Below, in pieces: positions 10,653-25,600 of a DNA stretch of 64,000 nt. How positions within the stretch are numbered: the stretch's first letter is position 1; the number at the start of each line of letters is the position of its first letter. The DNA is taken from positions 3,598,786 through 3,662,785 of the forward strand of contig NW_017804020.1 in the NCBI RefSeq assembly GCF_001625305.1, read 5' to 3'. The position numbers and the translations under genes were made by a program. The notes under the pieces were generated by a model. It saw nothing but the letters and a program-made list of their open reading frames with translations, was not told the origin of the DNA and did no database searches. Source of the DNA: Branchiostoma belcheri. Lineage: Eukaryota; Chordata; Leptocardii; Amphioxiformes; Branchiostomatidae.

Positions 10653-13600
10653 TCATACTGCTGATTCAATTGAGGCTTTTCTTGATTCTGACGCCTCCGA
10701 GTTAGTCGCAGGGAAGTCTATGACTGTCTCCTTTGACGTGGAGTGACTTGGCGAGGGACAGTCTACAACTATCACCACTTTGCTCTTGTTTTCACATCCG
10801 GGATCTTCCACGGATTCACATCCGGGATCTTCCACGGGTTCACATCCGGGATCTTCCACGGATCCATCTGGAGGACTACTGAGCAGTGGTTCACTTCCGG
10901 GGCAACTACTGAGCAATGGTTCACTTCCGGGGCAGCCGTTGACCTTGGCGGGTTTGTCAATGCTGCTGCGGTGTCCGTTTGACACATGTCCGTTGTTGAT
11001 GGCCAACAGTTTTGTAATACTCGGAGAGTTCTCACATGAAGATTTCCTGGCGTTAGCGTTTGACAAAGTGTCTGCAAAAGAAAGCAAAATTGTTGAGTAT
11101 CATATAATGATGACTACAAACAAATCACTATATCCGCCAAAAAGCAGTTACTCAAGCAACTGGATATGATTTTGGTAACGGTCAGACGTTTCAGCTAGTA
11201 TCCACTAGCTTTCGTCAGTGACTGAGAGATCAGAGGAAAAATACAGGTTTATAAGCACAAACTATTGATTGATATGTTGATATATTGAAATCACAATATC
11301 GGCGATAACAGTGGTGTTTCTTTTCAAATATATAATACAAATACTTTAATGAGAAAAAAAACTGGAAAAAGAAGTCAAGAAATGTGAAAAATGTTATCTT
11401 TCATGTCAGTATGCCGAGAACGTGCATGTGAAAATAACACTTTGCCATCGCATCATGTCTGCGTATCATAGCAGTACTGGCCGAAGCTGTTATGTCGATA
11501 CAACTATTTCCAAGCTGAGTGTCTTTCCCTGTTATCTTCTGAGCTCAGCTTTTAAGACACGTCCACCCTGTAATCAAATTCCTTCTCGCCACCAGACAGT
11601 GAGAGTGCCTGAGTACAAAAAGTTGGCCACGATCCGTGAACATTCCGAGATAACGACTGAGCGTCAGGCGGGGTAAAGTGACTTTGAGCCGAAGCTGCCA
11701 GGCCATGCATGGTGACCTTGAACTTTAAAAACTGTATAAACAGGTGCTGAGGTTACTTCTACTGATGCGTAACTGACGTGATCTGGTATCTTTTCCATCT
11801 TTGCCTTAAGCCATCTCTTCGAGCCCAAGACAATGGCCAGGCCCACTGTGATGTGGCATACGAAATGATGTTAGGAACAACTTGGTGATTTTTGTAACTG
11901 TGACGTGGGCTTCGTCTGAGATGTCTCCCGTTATATTGGCGTGGATATTGAGCTCAGGTGGTAGTGCGTGGACATTTATCAATGACTGTTGAATAAAAGC
12001 CTCTAGCACACGTAGCAGAACATAAGGCCTATACAACAAGAATCGCTGCCAGAAAGATTCCTGGGATTTGCATGGATCTGGAACAGGCAGGGAAACTTGT
12101 ACGTTTCGTGCTACTTGGTTTTCAGATCAATAGCTCAGAATTATACAAGACAAAGACAGTGTCCTTGGCCTCCTTCGGGCTTTGCTGTCTGTTGAACCGG
12201 TAGGCGAGACAAGGATTACATCCTCCGGTCCATGGGACCTGGCATGCCATAGTATGTCATAACATGCACCTTATTTGGACCTTATTTAGATAGTGATGAC
12301 AACTCTAGGGACACATAACACCGACAGTTCAAGAATCATAAACTTCTCTGAAATATATGGTCATAAATAATGTAAAATACTACGGTCTTTAAAATTCTAG
12401 GTGTAAAGAAGAGAAGATGCAAAAAGGATACTAAAAGCTACAAAACTCAATCTTTAAAACCATAAATGTAAAAGGAAAGACTTACTTTGTTGGAAGCTCC
12501 CTGGCCTGCTGCCAACGGTAGTTTTCCGCGGGAAGAGAGTGTAGAACATGCAACAGCCGAAGTAGATGCAGCCGAGACCGACAAACGTGGAGCCCATAGT
12601 GATGCCTATGATTGCACCAACACTGGAAAACACAGAGATAGAGAACGCTATTATTGTTCCAACTTACAGGCTCAGCGGGCAATGGGACATTGATGGATGT
12701 TGTTTCCATATCTGGACGAGTTGCTTGACTCTCTCAGAGTAGCTCACCAAAAGCCAGGCTTTGACGCCTACTCTGTACATCTATCTAATGATATGTCATT
12801 GCATTTTGACAGAGAAGGTGAACTCAGTGTGAGAGATATTGTCTAGAGGTGGGGAAGAATGGATTCCATTTCGGGCGGAATTCAAGAGACCGTGGCGTAG
12901 CATTGATGATAACACCGTGGAGAAGTCGCGGTGGGGTTAAGAGTGAACCGCTTCTGGTTTTGATAAATTGCTTGACATTTCTATTCAACTCACGAATACT
13001 CAGCTATTCGCAGTAGTCTGAACGGAGATTTTGACATAAGAAAGAGCTGCGCTGCCTATAGTCAAGGCTGCGTGGAATAACTGAACAAAAACAAGAAACA
13101 AGTCTGGCAGTAAAAGCTAATGCAATGGCGATGACTTTAATCTATTTAGTGGTATTTATACGTTGATAGATTTTTATATGCTTCCAAATGCATGCACAGG
13201 TATGAAATTCCAAGCATTTACCAATATGATACAATTTCCTCATTAATTATGCAAATTTAATTATTATAGTTCTTGCAACTGGCATGGACTGGCTGGCCCT
13301 GAGGTGTCGCCAAAAAGATGCCCCTTTGAGTACTCCCTTTTTCCCCTGGTCTTTGGTGTACAACGATCCGTCCCTTCTTCAGGGTTGAGCTGATAGTTGT
13401 GTTGACTTGGTCTCGTGTATGTAGAGAGTAAACAAGACTCAGTGGACTGAGATATACAATCTCCGGGACGGTAAAGCCCCAAAGGGGCCAGTCCTCTTGA
13501 CCTGGTTTTCAATTGTGTGCCCAACTGTTCTTATCCGTTACCATAGTTAGTAATGACACTGCGAGCTGTTCCCAAACCATTTATCATCTCGTTGTAACAA

Positions 13601-16600
13601 TAGTTTATGATTCGGCAACAAGGGATTCAAACTGACGGAGTGTCCTATAAGCTTCAGTCCAACAAATATGAAGCATTTGATATTTGCAAGGAGGTAGAAA
13701 AACCCATGAATGAATATGCGAATCATATTACGACGTATGTGCTTAATTAACATTATATTTTCTTACAGCTCGCATGAGACTTTATTGCTAAGTGATGTTG
13801 ATATTTGGTTCTTTTTCGTGTCAGCATACATAGCCAGTTTTCCCTGATCTTTGTACAGCTTACATGATTATATACGCAAACATGACAAAGTTGCTACGTT
13901 GTGCAATAGTTCACTAGACCAAGTCCATGAAAAATAATGCTTGGAACTGAAAGACTTAATTTGTTTAAAAACCAGCAGACTGTGACTCTAAGATAAGGCT
14001 AGGTACCCCCTGACCCTCTCCATCTTGTCTGTTCAATGATTATTCACCTGTCAGCGAAACACACTCAGGGGGATGTTTTTATAAAACATGCGTGATAATG
14101 TTAGTAATGTTGACCCATACTGTGGTTGAGGTTATCATGGGTATCTTGGTACCTTTATGTGACTACATTTATTGCACAGGTAAAGATATATGCGCTGATA
14201 GCAAGATTCAGTAGGTAAAAGTCTAAAGTTTGCTGGGAGTGGATACTCGGGGTGGGGAGGGGGGCGACAGCACTGACAATCAACTAAGTAATCTATTTCT
14301 CATCAATGTCTCACAAGTTAATGTTTTTCCTTACACCTGTAACAACATCGCCATACAAGACAGTATTACCCAGCATTTTTGCCATCTTTCAAGCAGAATG
14401 CAATGGAATGTTTTCGCGACCTTGAAGGATCTTTGAGCGGTTTGGGTTCTTGAGTTTTTGCCTCCCTGTAAATCCTCGTGTAACACAATCCTTCCAGCGT
14501 GTCCTTAATATAGAACTGCTGTTGTGGTTAGATTCGGACCTGGCGAAGTGATCTAGGTATGGTCTAAGACTCGGCTGTGTAGACATCCTGTGGAGATCTA
14601 TGACAGATAAGATTGTGGGACTGCGCTAGCCCCTACCAGGCTTCGGGGAAGAGTAGAAATCGGCCAAATAGAGAGATAGCATGCCGTGTGATTTGGTCTG
14701 CTGGAGAGGACAGTTTGCCGCTCTCCAGCAGACCAACTCCCTCGGCATGCTATGTCTCTATTTGGTTGATTTCTACTCTTCCAGCCGCTTCCCGAAGCCT
14801 GGTAGAGGATAGGACTGTGCTACTCTCCGCATAAAGACATTATAGACATCCAGTGCAATTTATTTTAGGGCGGCAAAAGTGGATTTTCAAAGCCAGAGAA
14901 AATCCAGGCTATTTGATTTTTTGAACGATTGTCATAATCTGAGGCGACGCCTTCTTTGTACACAAGTCACCGAAATTTTAAGCCAATCAGTGTTCATCGT
15001 TGAAGGACATCAGTAATTGCCGGTCATGACGTCATCATCCCGACAAGTGGTGCCAATCTGTGATCAAGGACTCCAGCATTAGTCTGCAACATACCCGGGC
15101 CTGAGTACCAATTAGCCAGCAGTAACCATTTGTGTTTGTGTGGATACGTGAGGCTGTATTGAAACACGGATGGCAGTCGTTTGCATGTATCCATTCTTCT
15201 GTACTCTCTGTCGTGCATGAACAGTTTGGATTTGAGAACGGTGACATATTTTTTACCAGATATTGGTATGGTTGGATTATAGAAAGCTTAAAATAAATTG
15301 GGATATAAAATTAGAAGACAAGGGGTCTAGAGGCGTCTATACTGTAGAGACAAAGGCAAAATTTATCTCCAAGCAGTATCCCTCAGGATCCAAGGGTCTG
15401 GCAAAATGCACACCGCCTGGCCAATTTGATACTATCTTTGCAGTCACTAAAAGATCTGCTTGGAGATTTAGTAGCCTCTACCAGGCTTCGGGAGGCGGCT
15501 GGAAGGAGTAGAAATCGGCCAAATAGGGAGATAGCGGCAAACTCTTCTCTCCAGCAGACCAACTCTCTTGGCATGATATCCATCTATTTATTGTTATTTG
15601 GCCGATATTTTTTTTCTACTCTTTCCAGCCGCCTTCTGAAGCCTGAAGCCTGGTAAAGGCTGGAGATTTAGGCAAAATCAATTTTGTCACTCTCCCACCC
15701 ATCCCCACACGCATATTAGGACATACTAAGACATACTAAGAAAGGACAAGCCCTTACCTTACAGTACTTGAGTATAAACGCAGACATGCCCGTCCGTTTT
15801 GGGATTCTCTACAATCGTTGCAGCAGTACTTGTTGTCGGACGGGCCGCAGCAGAAGACGTTCTGGTACGAGTTCTGGTTGTCCTCCGGTCGTTCTGTGTT
15901 CTTTGGACAGGAAAACCCGGGAACTCTGACTCTGTTTCCATCCACAACTCTGGTATAACTGTAACAGAACTCCGCCCTGCATACTACACGAAAAAAAACA
16001 ACAACAACACAATAAGGTCAGTGACCTAAACCAGACGTCTCTCACTATGGTATAACTAGTGTTGGGTTACATCATGTTGCAATTTTATAGCAGGAGGGAT
16101 TTAGACTCTCTCTGATCATATGTATATATATATGACTGTGTTTGAGTAAGAAATAACAGAGCAGACCATATGCGAAGGTAAACATTATGCATTCTGCTTT
16201 GCAAATGTTACGTATACCTTTCTCGTGCTTATTATAATTTCATAAATGAACCTCTGGTAATTGGAAACAGATATGACATAAACATGTACGGTCAAATCAG
16301 TGTGCCGATTTAGAGTCTATATCTATTTCTGTACTATAATTAGATTGGACCAGATTTCCAGATTTCTTAATCAGTTTACTATATATCCATAGGCCCCTTA
16401 GTACTCCATTGATGAATTGCTTACAAGTAAATGTCTCGATGATTTATGGCTATCATATCCAATAACATATCTCGTAAATATGTTTGTAACAGCGAGTACT
16501 GTTCTTCATGATGTATTCATACAGACGCATAATTTTTCTTTGTCCCTTTTAGAATTTTTGTTTGCGATACATCGCGTAATGCTGCGAGGTCACATTTCCA

Positions 16601-19600
16601 AACCGGGACCCGACCGGGCAGTTTCGACTGACAAAAAAAAATCAACACTTTATATCAATAATGTACGCAAATAGTTCCCATTATTAATTTTTTAAACTTT
16701 TTTTGTGCTTTGTTGTCTTTTATATCATACTTTTCGTTCCATAAGACTGCCCGGCCGGGCCCCGGTTTGGAAATGCGACCTTGCTCAGCATTAGGCCTGA
16801 ACCTAATCTCGAAGCAGATGTCGTTGAGGAAAGCTGTGACCTTACGTATCACATGTTTCGTTCTTTTGGCCGCTCTCCCCAAATAATCGCAATTCCCACC
16901 TACACGCCAAGTACTTAACCCTAATCATTGCCCTATCGAACTTCAGTTACAGAAGGCAATATTTAGGCAATGATTAGCTGTTGATAGTTTTTGGGGCATC
17001 CGACCGGCAGCAGAGGTTGGTTCGTTGGTTGGTTGGTGCGTTGGTTGCATGCATTAGTCTCGTGTCCATACAAATATTCTGGATGAGGAAATCTGTCTGA
17101 TATTAACATTTACTGTCATTTCTTAGCACATTTTCATCATCATTTCATACTTGACGCGTTTGTAATAGCCCCAAAACAAGCCACGCGAGGAGTCCCTTTA
17201 TTTTTAGTTTTATTAGAAGTTTTATTGCAAATTCGAGCCCGAAGGCTATAGCTAATTGCAAATCATAAACATGCAACAGTCACTGGGCGAAAAGGCCTCG
17301 AATGCAGCCATATGCGCACAGGGATATTTACGCATTTTTAGCAGATACAAGCGGATGCAAACGGATACGGGTAGGATCCGTAAAATATCCTAAATTTGCA
17401 TTTTTAGGGATCCGGAATGTTTGGATCCCTAAATATCCCAAAATGGGATTTTCCACGGATACCAATTTGTTTCTTTAGGGATTTTTTTGTATACCTGGAC
17501 TGTCCGGATCCCAAAGGATTCCAAAGCGGGATTTTCCGCGGATTCTAATTTGTTTCTTTAGTGATTTTTTGTACACCTGAAGTAACCTGGACTGTCCGGA
17601 TCCCAAAGAATGCAAAAATCGGGATTTTCTACGGATGCGAATTTCTTTAATAGGGATTTTTCCGGATATGCGATAGATCCCCACGTGCAATCGTCGGTAT
17701 TTTACACGGATGCGTACAGATACAACTTGTGATTTTCCCGTATCCCTATCGGATTTCCATACACATTTCTCTGCATTTGCCTCGGATGCAAACAGAGCCG
17801 GCGTTTGGATTTTTTTATCTGTACCTCGGATCTTCCCGAATCCTTACGCCATTCTCCCCTGGATACGCCCCGTGCAGATCCAACAAGCAAGTCAAATTAG
17901 ATAAATGAAGGAATAAACGAATGAATAGATTTAGCCTGAAAGCCTTTATTAAAACTCCGCACATACTGTGTAAAGCGACAAAAAAGAGAGAACTAACTAT
18001 ACGAATACATGTACCATATGTAAAATAAATATTTGCAATACTAAACAGGTAGAACTAGAACTATCACGTCTTGCTTCGCCAGGATGATCGTCTCACAGTC
18101 CATGTGTTGTTAACATACAGCCATCATCTGTCTCCTAGTCCCACATCAGGATGGTCTTTGTAGACGTCTGCACTGAAGACAGTCTTACCCACGTTCAATC
18201 AGTCGCTTCTGACCTACGAAAAAACACAACAACAGAAAACAAGTACACTACACAGTGTAAAAATGACATTTCGGCCAGAATGTGCTAAAAACCGTTAGGA
18301 TAACAGTCTCCCCAGCGGTCCGGATGCCAGCAGTAGGCATTGTTATGCGAGCCAGCATTGACATGTGAAATACCCCCCGTGAGAAGGCCGGCGCTTTTAC
18401 ATATGGGAACAACAGGTCAGATAAAGGCCACAGATGTGAGTTGCGAAGTTGAGTTGCTCTAAACTTTCGTCAGAAATGATCTGAAACCATAATGATCATA
18501 CTAATTAAAAGAGTTTCGAAGGGTTTACTCACTTCTATATGCCGTCAACAGTCTTATGCAGTCGGTTTATGGTCAGGCGAGTCTGCAACGTGTCATGACA
18601 TGCCTGGCGGCTTCGTGCCCTCGCCGGGCGATGTCCCCGGTACGTCTCTCGTCCTTGTCTCGACCACTGATATCATAGCGTCCAGTCGGTGTACGGTCAG
18701 TATCCTAGACTTTGACAATCAATGCCGTGGTTGGCACTGTTTGCTGACTTATGTGCAGCGGATATATATGGACAGCCAGCGGGACGATAGAAAGGGACGC
18801 ACACTCAAGCAAGCGGTCACTGAAAGTGACCGTTGAGTTTGAATCTCCCCCGGGGTTTTCTCAGATTACCCACAAGGCACTGCTGCTGCCGGAACTGCTC
18901 TGCGGATCCGTCGAAAATACAGAAGTGGATCTTTGAGAGATGCTCGGTTTTGACACCGGCGAAGGTTGTATGTGAACCAACTTCTTGTCTGATACGCAAA
19001 GTTTCCAATCAGCAAAAATCAGTACAGTCACGAATCCGAGCAGACATTCGCTTATGCGATGCGCAAAGGCAACGTTACAATGTACGTATATGGCTATTCA
19101 CGGGGTGCGCCCTCTTGTGGCGACTGTAATTTCAACAATTTGCGGATGCGTACGAAACAAATTCGGATATTTAAGAAATCCCCAGATTACCCACAATTCG
19201 CTTCTGCTGTGGAGTGGGCCCGCGGATGCGTAAAAAAGCAAATTCGGATATTCAAGAAATCCCCAGATTACCCACAATTCGCTTCTGCTGTGGAGTGGGC
19301 CCGCGGATGCGTAAAAAAGCAAATTCGGATATTCAAGAAATCCCCAGATTACCCACAATTCGCTTCTGCTGTGGAGTGGACCAAGGATGTAAAAAAAAAC
19401 TCCCAATAATACGAGTGTCCTTGTATCCAGTGTATAGTGGATTGTCTGACTTTATATCTATGTTATAAACGGTAGTATTCGAGGTCCAAAAATATGATAG
19501 GTCACGACCCCTAAAAATGTGACATTTCCTATCCTAACGACGTATTATTTCTAACGTATACGTAACGATTAAGTATTCATACAGATACCGTGTCTGCATC

Positions 19601-22600
19601 CGCTGCGAAGTAAGTATCCCTACAAATGCCGCATCTGCATCCGCTGCGAGTTACGGATGCATACGTATGCGTTACGGATGTGTGTGGGATCCGCAATCCT
19701 GGGGATTCTTGGTGTGGGATCAGCAATCCTTGGGATTCTTGGGGATTCGCGCAGCATCCGCAAGGTCATGCAAATTCGGATCCTTGGGATCCGGCTGCAT
19801 CCGAGGCCTTTTCGCCCAGTGAGTATTGAAACAGATTATATTATTATACAATAGTATCTACATGATGAAAAGTAGTTGACTAAAACTATAGCTATGTCTG
19901 AAGAGTTTGACTTCTCTTTTGTAAACCATGGAAGATCGACGTAATGTCCCACCTTTTCTAAAATTTGTGGGTTTTGGGACGTTAACAGAAGAATAGTTTT
20001 TTCATTGTCTGTAAGTTTGGAGAAATTGGGATTTTTAGTATCACCAATTTATATAAATACTAGTAATTAGAACCTGCCTAAGATACGAAACAAGCAACTG
20101 TCTTCCGTTACCTTTGTCTCACAGACAGATATCAGTATGCTAAAGCCTATGGGATAGGGTTGTTTTAGCTACGTTAAAAAATGACACGAATGATGACTAT
20201 CAAAATTCAGACCCGAATACTAGTATTAAAATTCATCTTTTTCAGACTACTAAAAAACAAGCAACTGTCGTCACTTTTGCCTCCAAGATATCAGTATGCT
20301 AAAGCCTATGGGATAGGGTTGTTTTTAGCCACGTTAAAAATGACGCGAATGTTGACTATTAAAATTCAGCTTTACTGCTCTGAAATCACTTTGGGCGCCT
20401 TTTAGGCAAAGTCCCACGTGCCACGGGCAGGCAGATCACTGGCCTCGTTGCTGCCGACCCCAGTCCCTCTGCAACCACGTAATCAACCTAGATGACTCGC
20501 TTTTCCCAAAAGCGTCTTGAAAACGTTTTGACGAAACAAGATTACCTGATCCGGAGGGGAAACTTTAGACTCCTAACATGAATGGATTATTAGATTTCCT
20601 CCGCATTGTCTAGAATAATCAGAGCAGAAAACGTTCTGCGAGAAAAGCAGCAAAACACTTCCTAATGTCTGTGGTGGGCAACAGGGTGACGCACGCCGTG
20701 TTTGTATCGCTTTTGATGATTGAGTCTCTCTGATAGGTCAACAGACCTCAGTTCCGATGCCGTTCACCCCCATGACATTACCGCACATGTATTTAGTGTT
20801 GCACATCAATTGCATGGAGAGGGGGTGCGGGTTGAGGGCACATTATATCCCTATAAGTTAAGCCCCTGTCACACATTCAGAACCTTCCTCCGACTACCAA
20901 CCAATTAGGGTTGGGGTTAGATTGGAAGCAGTCTGACCAGATCTAGGCCATGCATACCATTCGATACAAATTAAATCAAATTTGAGTTAACCGCACACCA
21001 ACCTACTCCCAAATACCAGCTAACAAGTCCCCAACTTCCCGTTCACATCCGAATGTTTTAATCATTTTAATACATTCGGCTGGAGCAGCCGAACAGCAGC
21101 CAACCTCGCAGAACACTAGTCAACCACAGCCGGCCTTGCTCCCGACCTACTCCCAACCATAATTGGATGGAGTTTAGGCAGTGTTCGGGAGCTATTTGTA
21201 GCAGGGACTTTACTGATGACGCTCCACCCTTTTGCTCTTGTTTTTCTACACTTTCAATTTCCTGCCTTTTGTAAAGATTCCCTCCATATGGAGTCGTTTT
21301 CTTCAAACTCGTGCCTAAAAAACATCATTGGCACTACAGGATGGCACGTGCGAAGTGATACACTCTACCCCGTCTACACTCATACAATAACCCACTTTGT
21401 AACCACGCACAGCTTAAGGGCTTCCCAGGCCAAACATTTCTTTTGCAATTTCATGTTTCCGAGAAAAGCTGTCATGATGCTAGAGCCGACAATACATCTT
21501 TGTCGCGCGAGTCAATTTATATTAAAATAGAGTTCCTTCCGCCCATTCATAATGTTTGCTTTGTAAATGTGTTTGCGCTACGTGAGATGTTTTACTTTAT
21601 ACGAGAAGTGCTGACCTCGCCACGTGCGGCAAGTGTACCGTGAGAGAACTGTGGTTTCTGGCCAGATGTTAGGTTAAGTGGACAGTCGGCACTTTCTTCT
21701 AATTCTGTTGTAATCTAAATTAACTGATATCCAAATGCTCTATTCTGTTTTAACCGATATACTAGATTGCAGCTATACATGTTCATGTGCCCTATGTGGC
21801 AGAGACTGTCAGTCTCAAAGATGACCGTTCAGCCATAGCTGAAGCTGATATTATTAGGGCTGATATTATTAGGATTTTACCATTGTAAATATTAGATATT
21901 TACTAAAGGAATCCTTATATATAGGTCTTGTTCAACACATTTTATTGTTTGCTACTCTCTTTATGTAGTTTGCCATACATTGTACCATGTGCAATTGTCG
22001 TGTAATAAAGTTCTTCTTCTTCTTCTATATAGATGTGCCCAGCATATTGTAAAAAAAATGCTTCTCTAAACAGGGTACGAAATACATGTACTTATTCCTT
22101 ACTTACCAGTGGGCAACCTAAGCCAAAAGATATGTATAGAAAAAGGTAGACGTGGCCTAAATCTGACCAGACTGCTCCCGAACTTCAGTCGACCTTGTTG
22201 GGCAATGTCGGGGGAAGGTCATGGATATATATATGTGACAGAGTCTTTGGAGGCTAACTGATATGGAGGATTTTCCCCATCTTCTAGTTATTGCATTTTA
22301 AAGGCCATCGCTTTTCCTGAGGATTTTATTTTCAGTGTAGCAAGGCTGATTTTGTTATTCTTCTCCCCATCTCCACTCATGCCTAGCCTGGGTACCAACC
22401 TGGATAGCTTACGTCCTCTCGATAGCGACTGTTGGGAGCGGATGTACTAACTAACTAGAATGCCCAAATTCGAACTTTTTCCACATTTCAAGCTACCTAT
22501 AAAAACACCCACAACATTAAAAGTTATCCTGTCTATTCACATTCCATCTTAAAGATGACCACAGAAGCTAAAAAAAAAGCATCTATTTTGCTGAAAACCA

Positions 22601-25600
22601 CACCAGATACTTACATGTAGGGGCCAAACATCTATGTCCGACTCAAAAATCAAGACCACGGCATGTCCACGGCATGAGATAGCATACCCATGTATCCCGC
22701 TGCAGTATCTTACAAAATTGCTAGAATACCCAAAATTGACCTTGACCTTCCTTTTCCCAACCTCATCCTACCTACCCAATATCATAAAGATACATGCATC
22801 CACCTAAACACATAACCTTCTGACGAAGGTAACCAGGATGGTACCCAGGCTAACTCATGCCTGCCGTACCCAATAACGTCACCAGCTGCGTGGAGCCAGT
22901 AGATAAGGCATAGCCTGCACTGTGTAGCCAAAAACACTTCAACGGGATTCGGTACGCAGTAAACCCTGACCTAGATTTATCACATCATTGGAAATTGCCT
23001 TGACATCGAAATCCTGATACAAATTACATTTGCATCTCAGTGGTTTAAATTTTTACTGGCCATTCATTTTATGGCGGTGTGCTGAGAACGGCAATAGATG
23101 GGCGTCAGGATAGGTCTGAAGGTATCAACATTATTCACGTACAATGAATGTAAACCCTTTTATTTATTTATCTATTTATTCGGTTTGGCTGAAGATACAG
23201 TCAAGGCTGTCCAACGAGCCCGGGGCTAATACTAAGGGCCAACCATGAATGTAAGAATGGAATTAATCAGAGATCTAATGGCCCATCCTGCAGTTGTAAA
23301 CCTTAGTCCATGGGCCTACGTCTGTAATTAAATTAAGATCAGATTTACACACGCGCGTAAAAACCTGTCGTACGTCAACTGTCCACGTACGCACGCGAGC
23401 ATACAAAAACTGCGGACTGTCTAATTTTCTGTGTGTAAATCGTGCTTTGTCGTACGTCAAGAACGTACGTTCAGATCGTACGTCACCTTGCGGGCCGGCG
23501 TACTTTCTTAATCATTCCATTCACCAGGGACTGTTAATAACGAGTTTGGTAACATGTACAGGCAGATAGTGGGCACTCTAATTGAATCTAGAACAAGCTA
23601 GCCTAGTCTCTATTTACTGGACACTTCATTACCCTGGTCCTATAGCATCGCAATGTCATTTACCCGTTACGCTGAAGTGTCCTTGACGCACATGTTATCT
23701 AAAATGCATGGAGTATCGGTGACTTGCAGGCCCCTAACAGATAAACATACAAAGTTAGGAAGCAGGTCGTAGGGACGATATGATACGGTGCTATTTTTAC
23801 TGCTGGGCACTGATAACTTTAGATACAGGCCAAACACGCATGGACGAGTGCTTGTCTCACCAAGGAGGTTAATATATATAACCGCGTTGGTCTCTCACAA
23901 GTTATTTCCGGCACTACTGCTTGCTAGTCACTGCAAAGATTATTGCGTAGCAGCCAAGGTGGAAAATCATGGCTAATCTCAAAGCAAATCTTTCGATCAA
24001 GGCTAGTGGCAAAATTGAAGCCAAGTGGCCAATTGGGGATTGGGGATAGCTATAGTGTATTGCCTGGTTAGTTACGATTTTGACACCCAAAGATCTACTA
24101 AAGATTAAGTCCTGGCGTCTTTCCGACGCCCTCCGAAAACTTGAATCTTATCTCTTGTGGTTGATTGCGACTTTCGGACGCTTTTGCCAGGGACGATCGA
24201 TATTGGGGAGGTACAAAAGAAATTAAAGGGTGACTTAGCATTACAGAGATAAGCAAATACATGTAAGGACAGTGGGCTACTGCAAACATCTGTGGCCACT
24301 GAGGTTGTTCGTCGCACAAAGAACATTTACAGAGCAGAGAAAAACGGGTAGCTGCACCACACTCCCTGTTTACATGCCCTGATAGGGGAGAGGCAAACTG
24401 TTTAAACTGGGAAATTGAATTTTTCTTCTGAGTCTCTTTAGCCAATATACGATGTGCTTTAGACGATAGACAGGCCACAAGGAGGAAGACAAAATGTTTA
24501 TTTCTAACCACCAACAAGCTCGACAGTGACTGGTTTTGACACTTATTTTGGAAAACCTAAATAGAAGCTACTCAGCTGTTTTCAGTATTGACGTTTTACT
24601 TCGTTAGTTGATGGAGGTATGTTGAAGAGGTCTTTTTTCGAAGGATGTCCACATGTTAAAGAATGACACAGAGTATAAGTAAAGGAAATAACACCTCGTG
24701 GGGTCGTGTGGCGTAGCGGCAGAGTGCTCGACTCGGAACCAAGAGGTCTCGGGTTCGAGTCCTGACATACTACCGACCTTTTGCCCTTTTGAAAGGCACT
24801 TAACACGACTTACCTCACTTCGCTCAGTTGAAAATGAGTGTAATATTGCCACCTGTGTTGGTGTTAAAAACGTGAGTGTGCCGTCACCACGTATTGTGAT
24901 TACATGTTTGTTGTTCATTGTTGTTGTTCTTGTTTGACGTCTAATATCTTGCTAGATTAGGTCTCTTTGTGCTGGGTAACACAATAGATAAAAATACTCT
25001 TGGTTCAGTTGAAAGCACATCGTCTCTCAATGTATTTGACTCTTGATGACTTATGCCTTATACGTGTTTCTAGGAGTCTGTCATACTCTCTATGTAGTAG
25101 GGGAAGGCTTAGTACATCTGCTTGTTCCCGAGGTGACAGGTATGGCGTGCCAGAATGTCCTCGTTAATGATTAGCACGTTTGTTTGCTTGTAAAACACCA
25201 GACTACCTGATGGGTGTACAGGGCAGATTTGATTTTTATGACTTTGTTGGTGTCTGCTGCGGACAGGCAGCAAGTTATTCCAGTAACTCCCGCCTTATTA
25301 TGATATTATCATTATAATTTCTTAAAAGGATGCCGACGTCAAATATACTCTAAAAAAGGACATATTCGGTCAGACTTAAAATGGAAAAAAAGTGAATAAT
25401 TTTTCCGACTAGTCCTTTACCAGTCTCGTCTAAATTTGCTCTATCAGCTTTTGGAAATATTAAAATAAATGTTACAGTGATAGCCCTCTGTAGTCAAATA
25501 TCAGCCCCTCCCCCTTCTTAAATACATGTAACGTTACTACAGATCTGATAGGAGGTCATTAGTTATGCGACCTCTGTGTGACCTTAGGACACTCCCCCAG

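Noticed and set aside
10743..11169. + strand open frames with Ser/Gly repeats
   Set aside because: They are the antisense of the repeat-containing tail exon of Shisa gene 3, which is supported by phase and splice site.
15799..16045. Hydrophobic Cys-rich leader (MRDVWFRSLTLLCCCCFF) on the - strand directly before the Shisa gene 3 Cys exon
   Set aside because: It reads through the splice acceptor tract in a different frame from the Shisa domain, so it cannot be its signal peptide without a frameshift.
19059..19409. Repeat protein with three copies of a 27-residue unit
   Set aside because: The 81-base tandem repeat is open on both strands by chance of its length, lies within a transposon, and has no conserved domain.
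24098..24517. 139-codon - strand open frame with a hydrophobic start as leader exon for Shisa gene 3
   Set aside because: No strong phase-1 donor follows the hydrophobic stretch, unlike the exon at 30405-30354.
24695..24790. tRNA gene
   Set aside because: A- and B-box-like motifs are present, but no full cloverleaf closes and the same head with an attached body occurs at 7211 and 33580, so it is a SINE.
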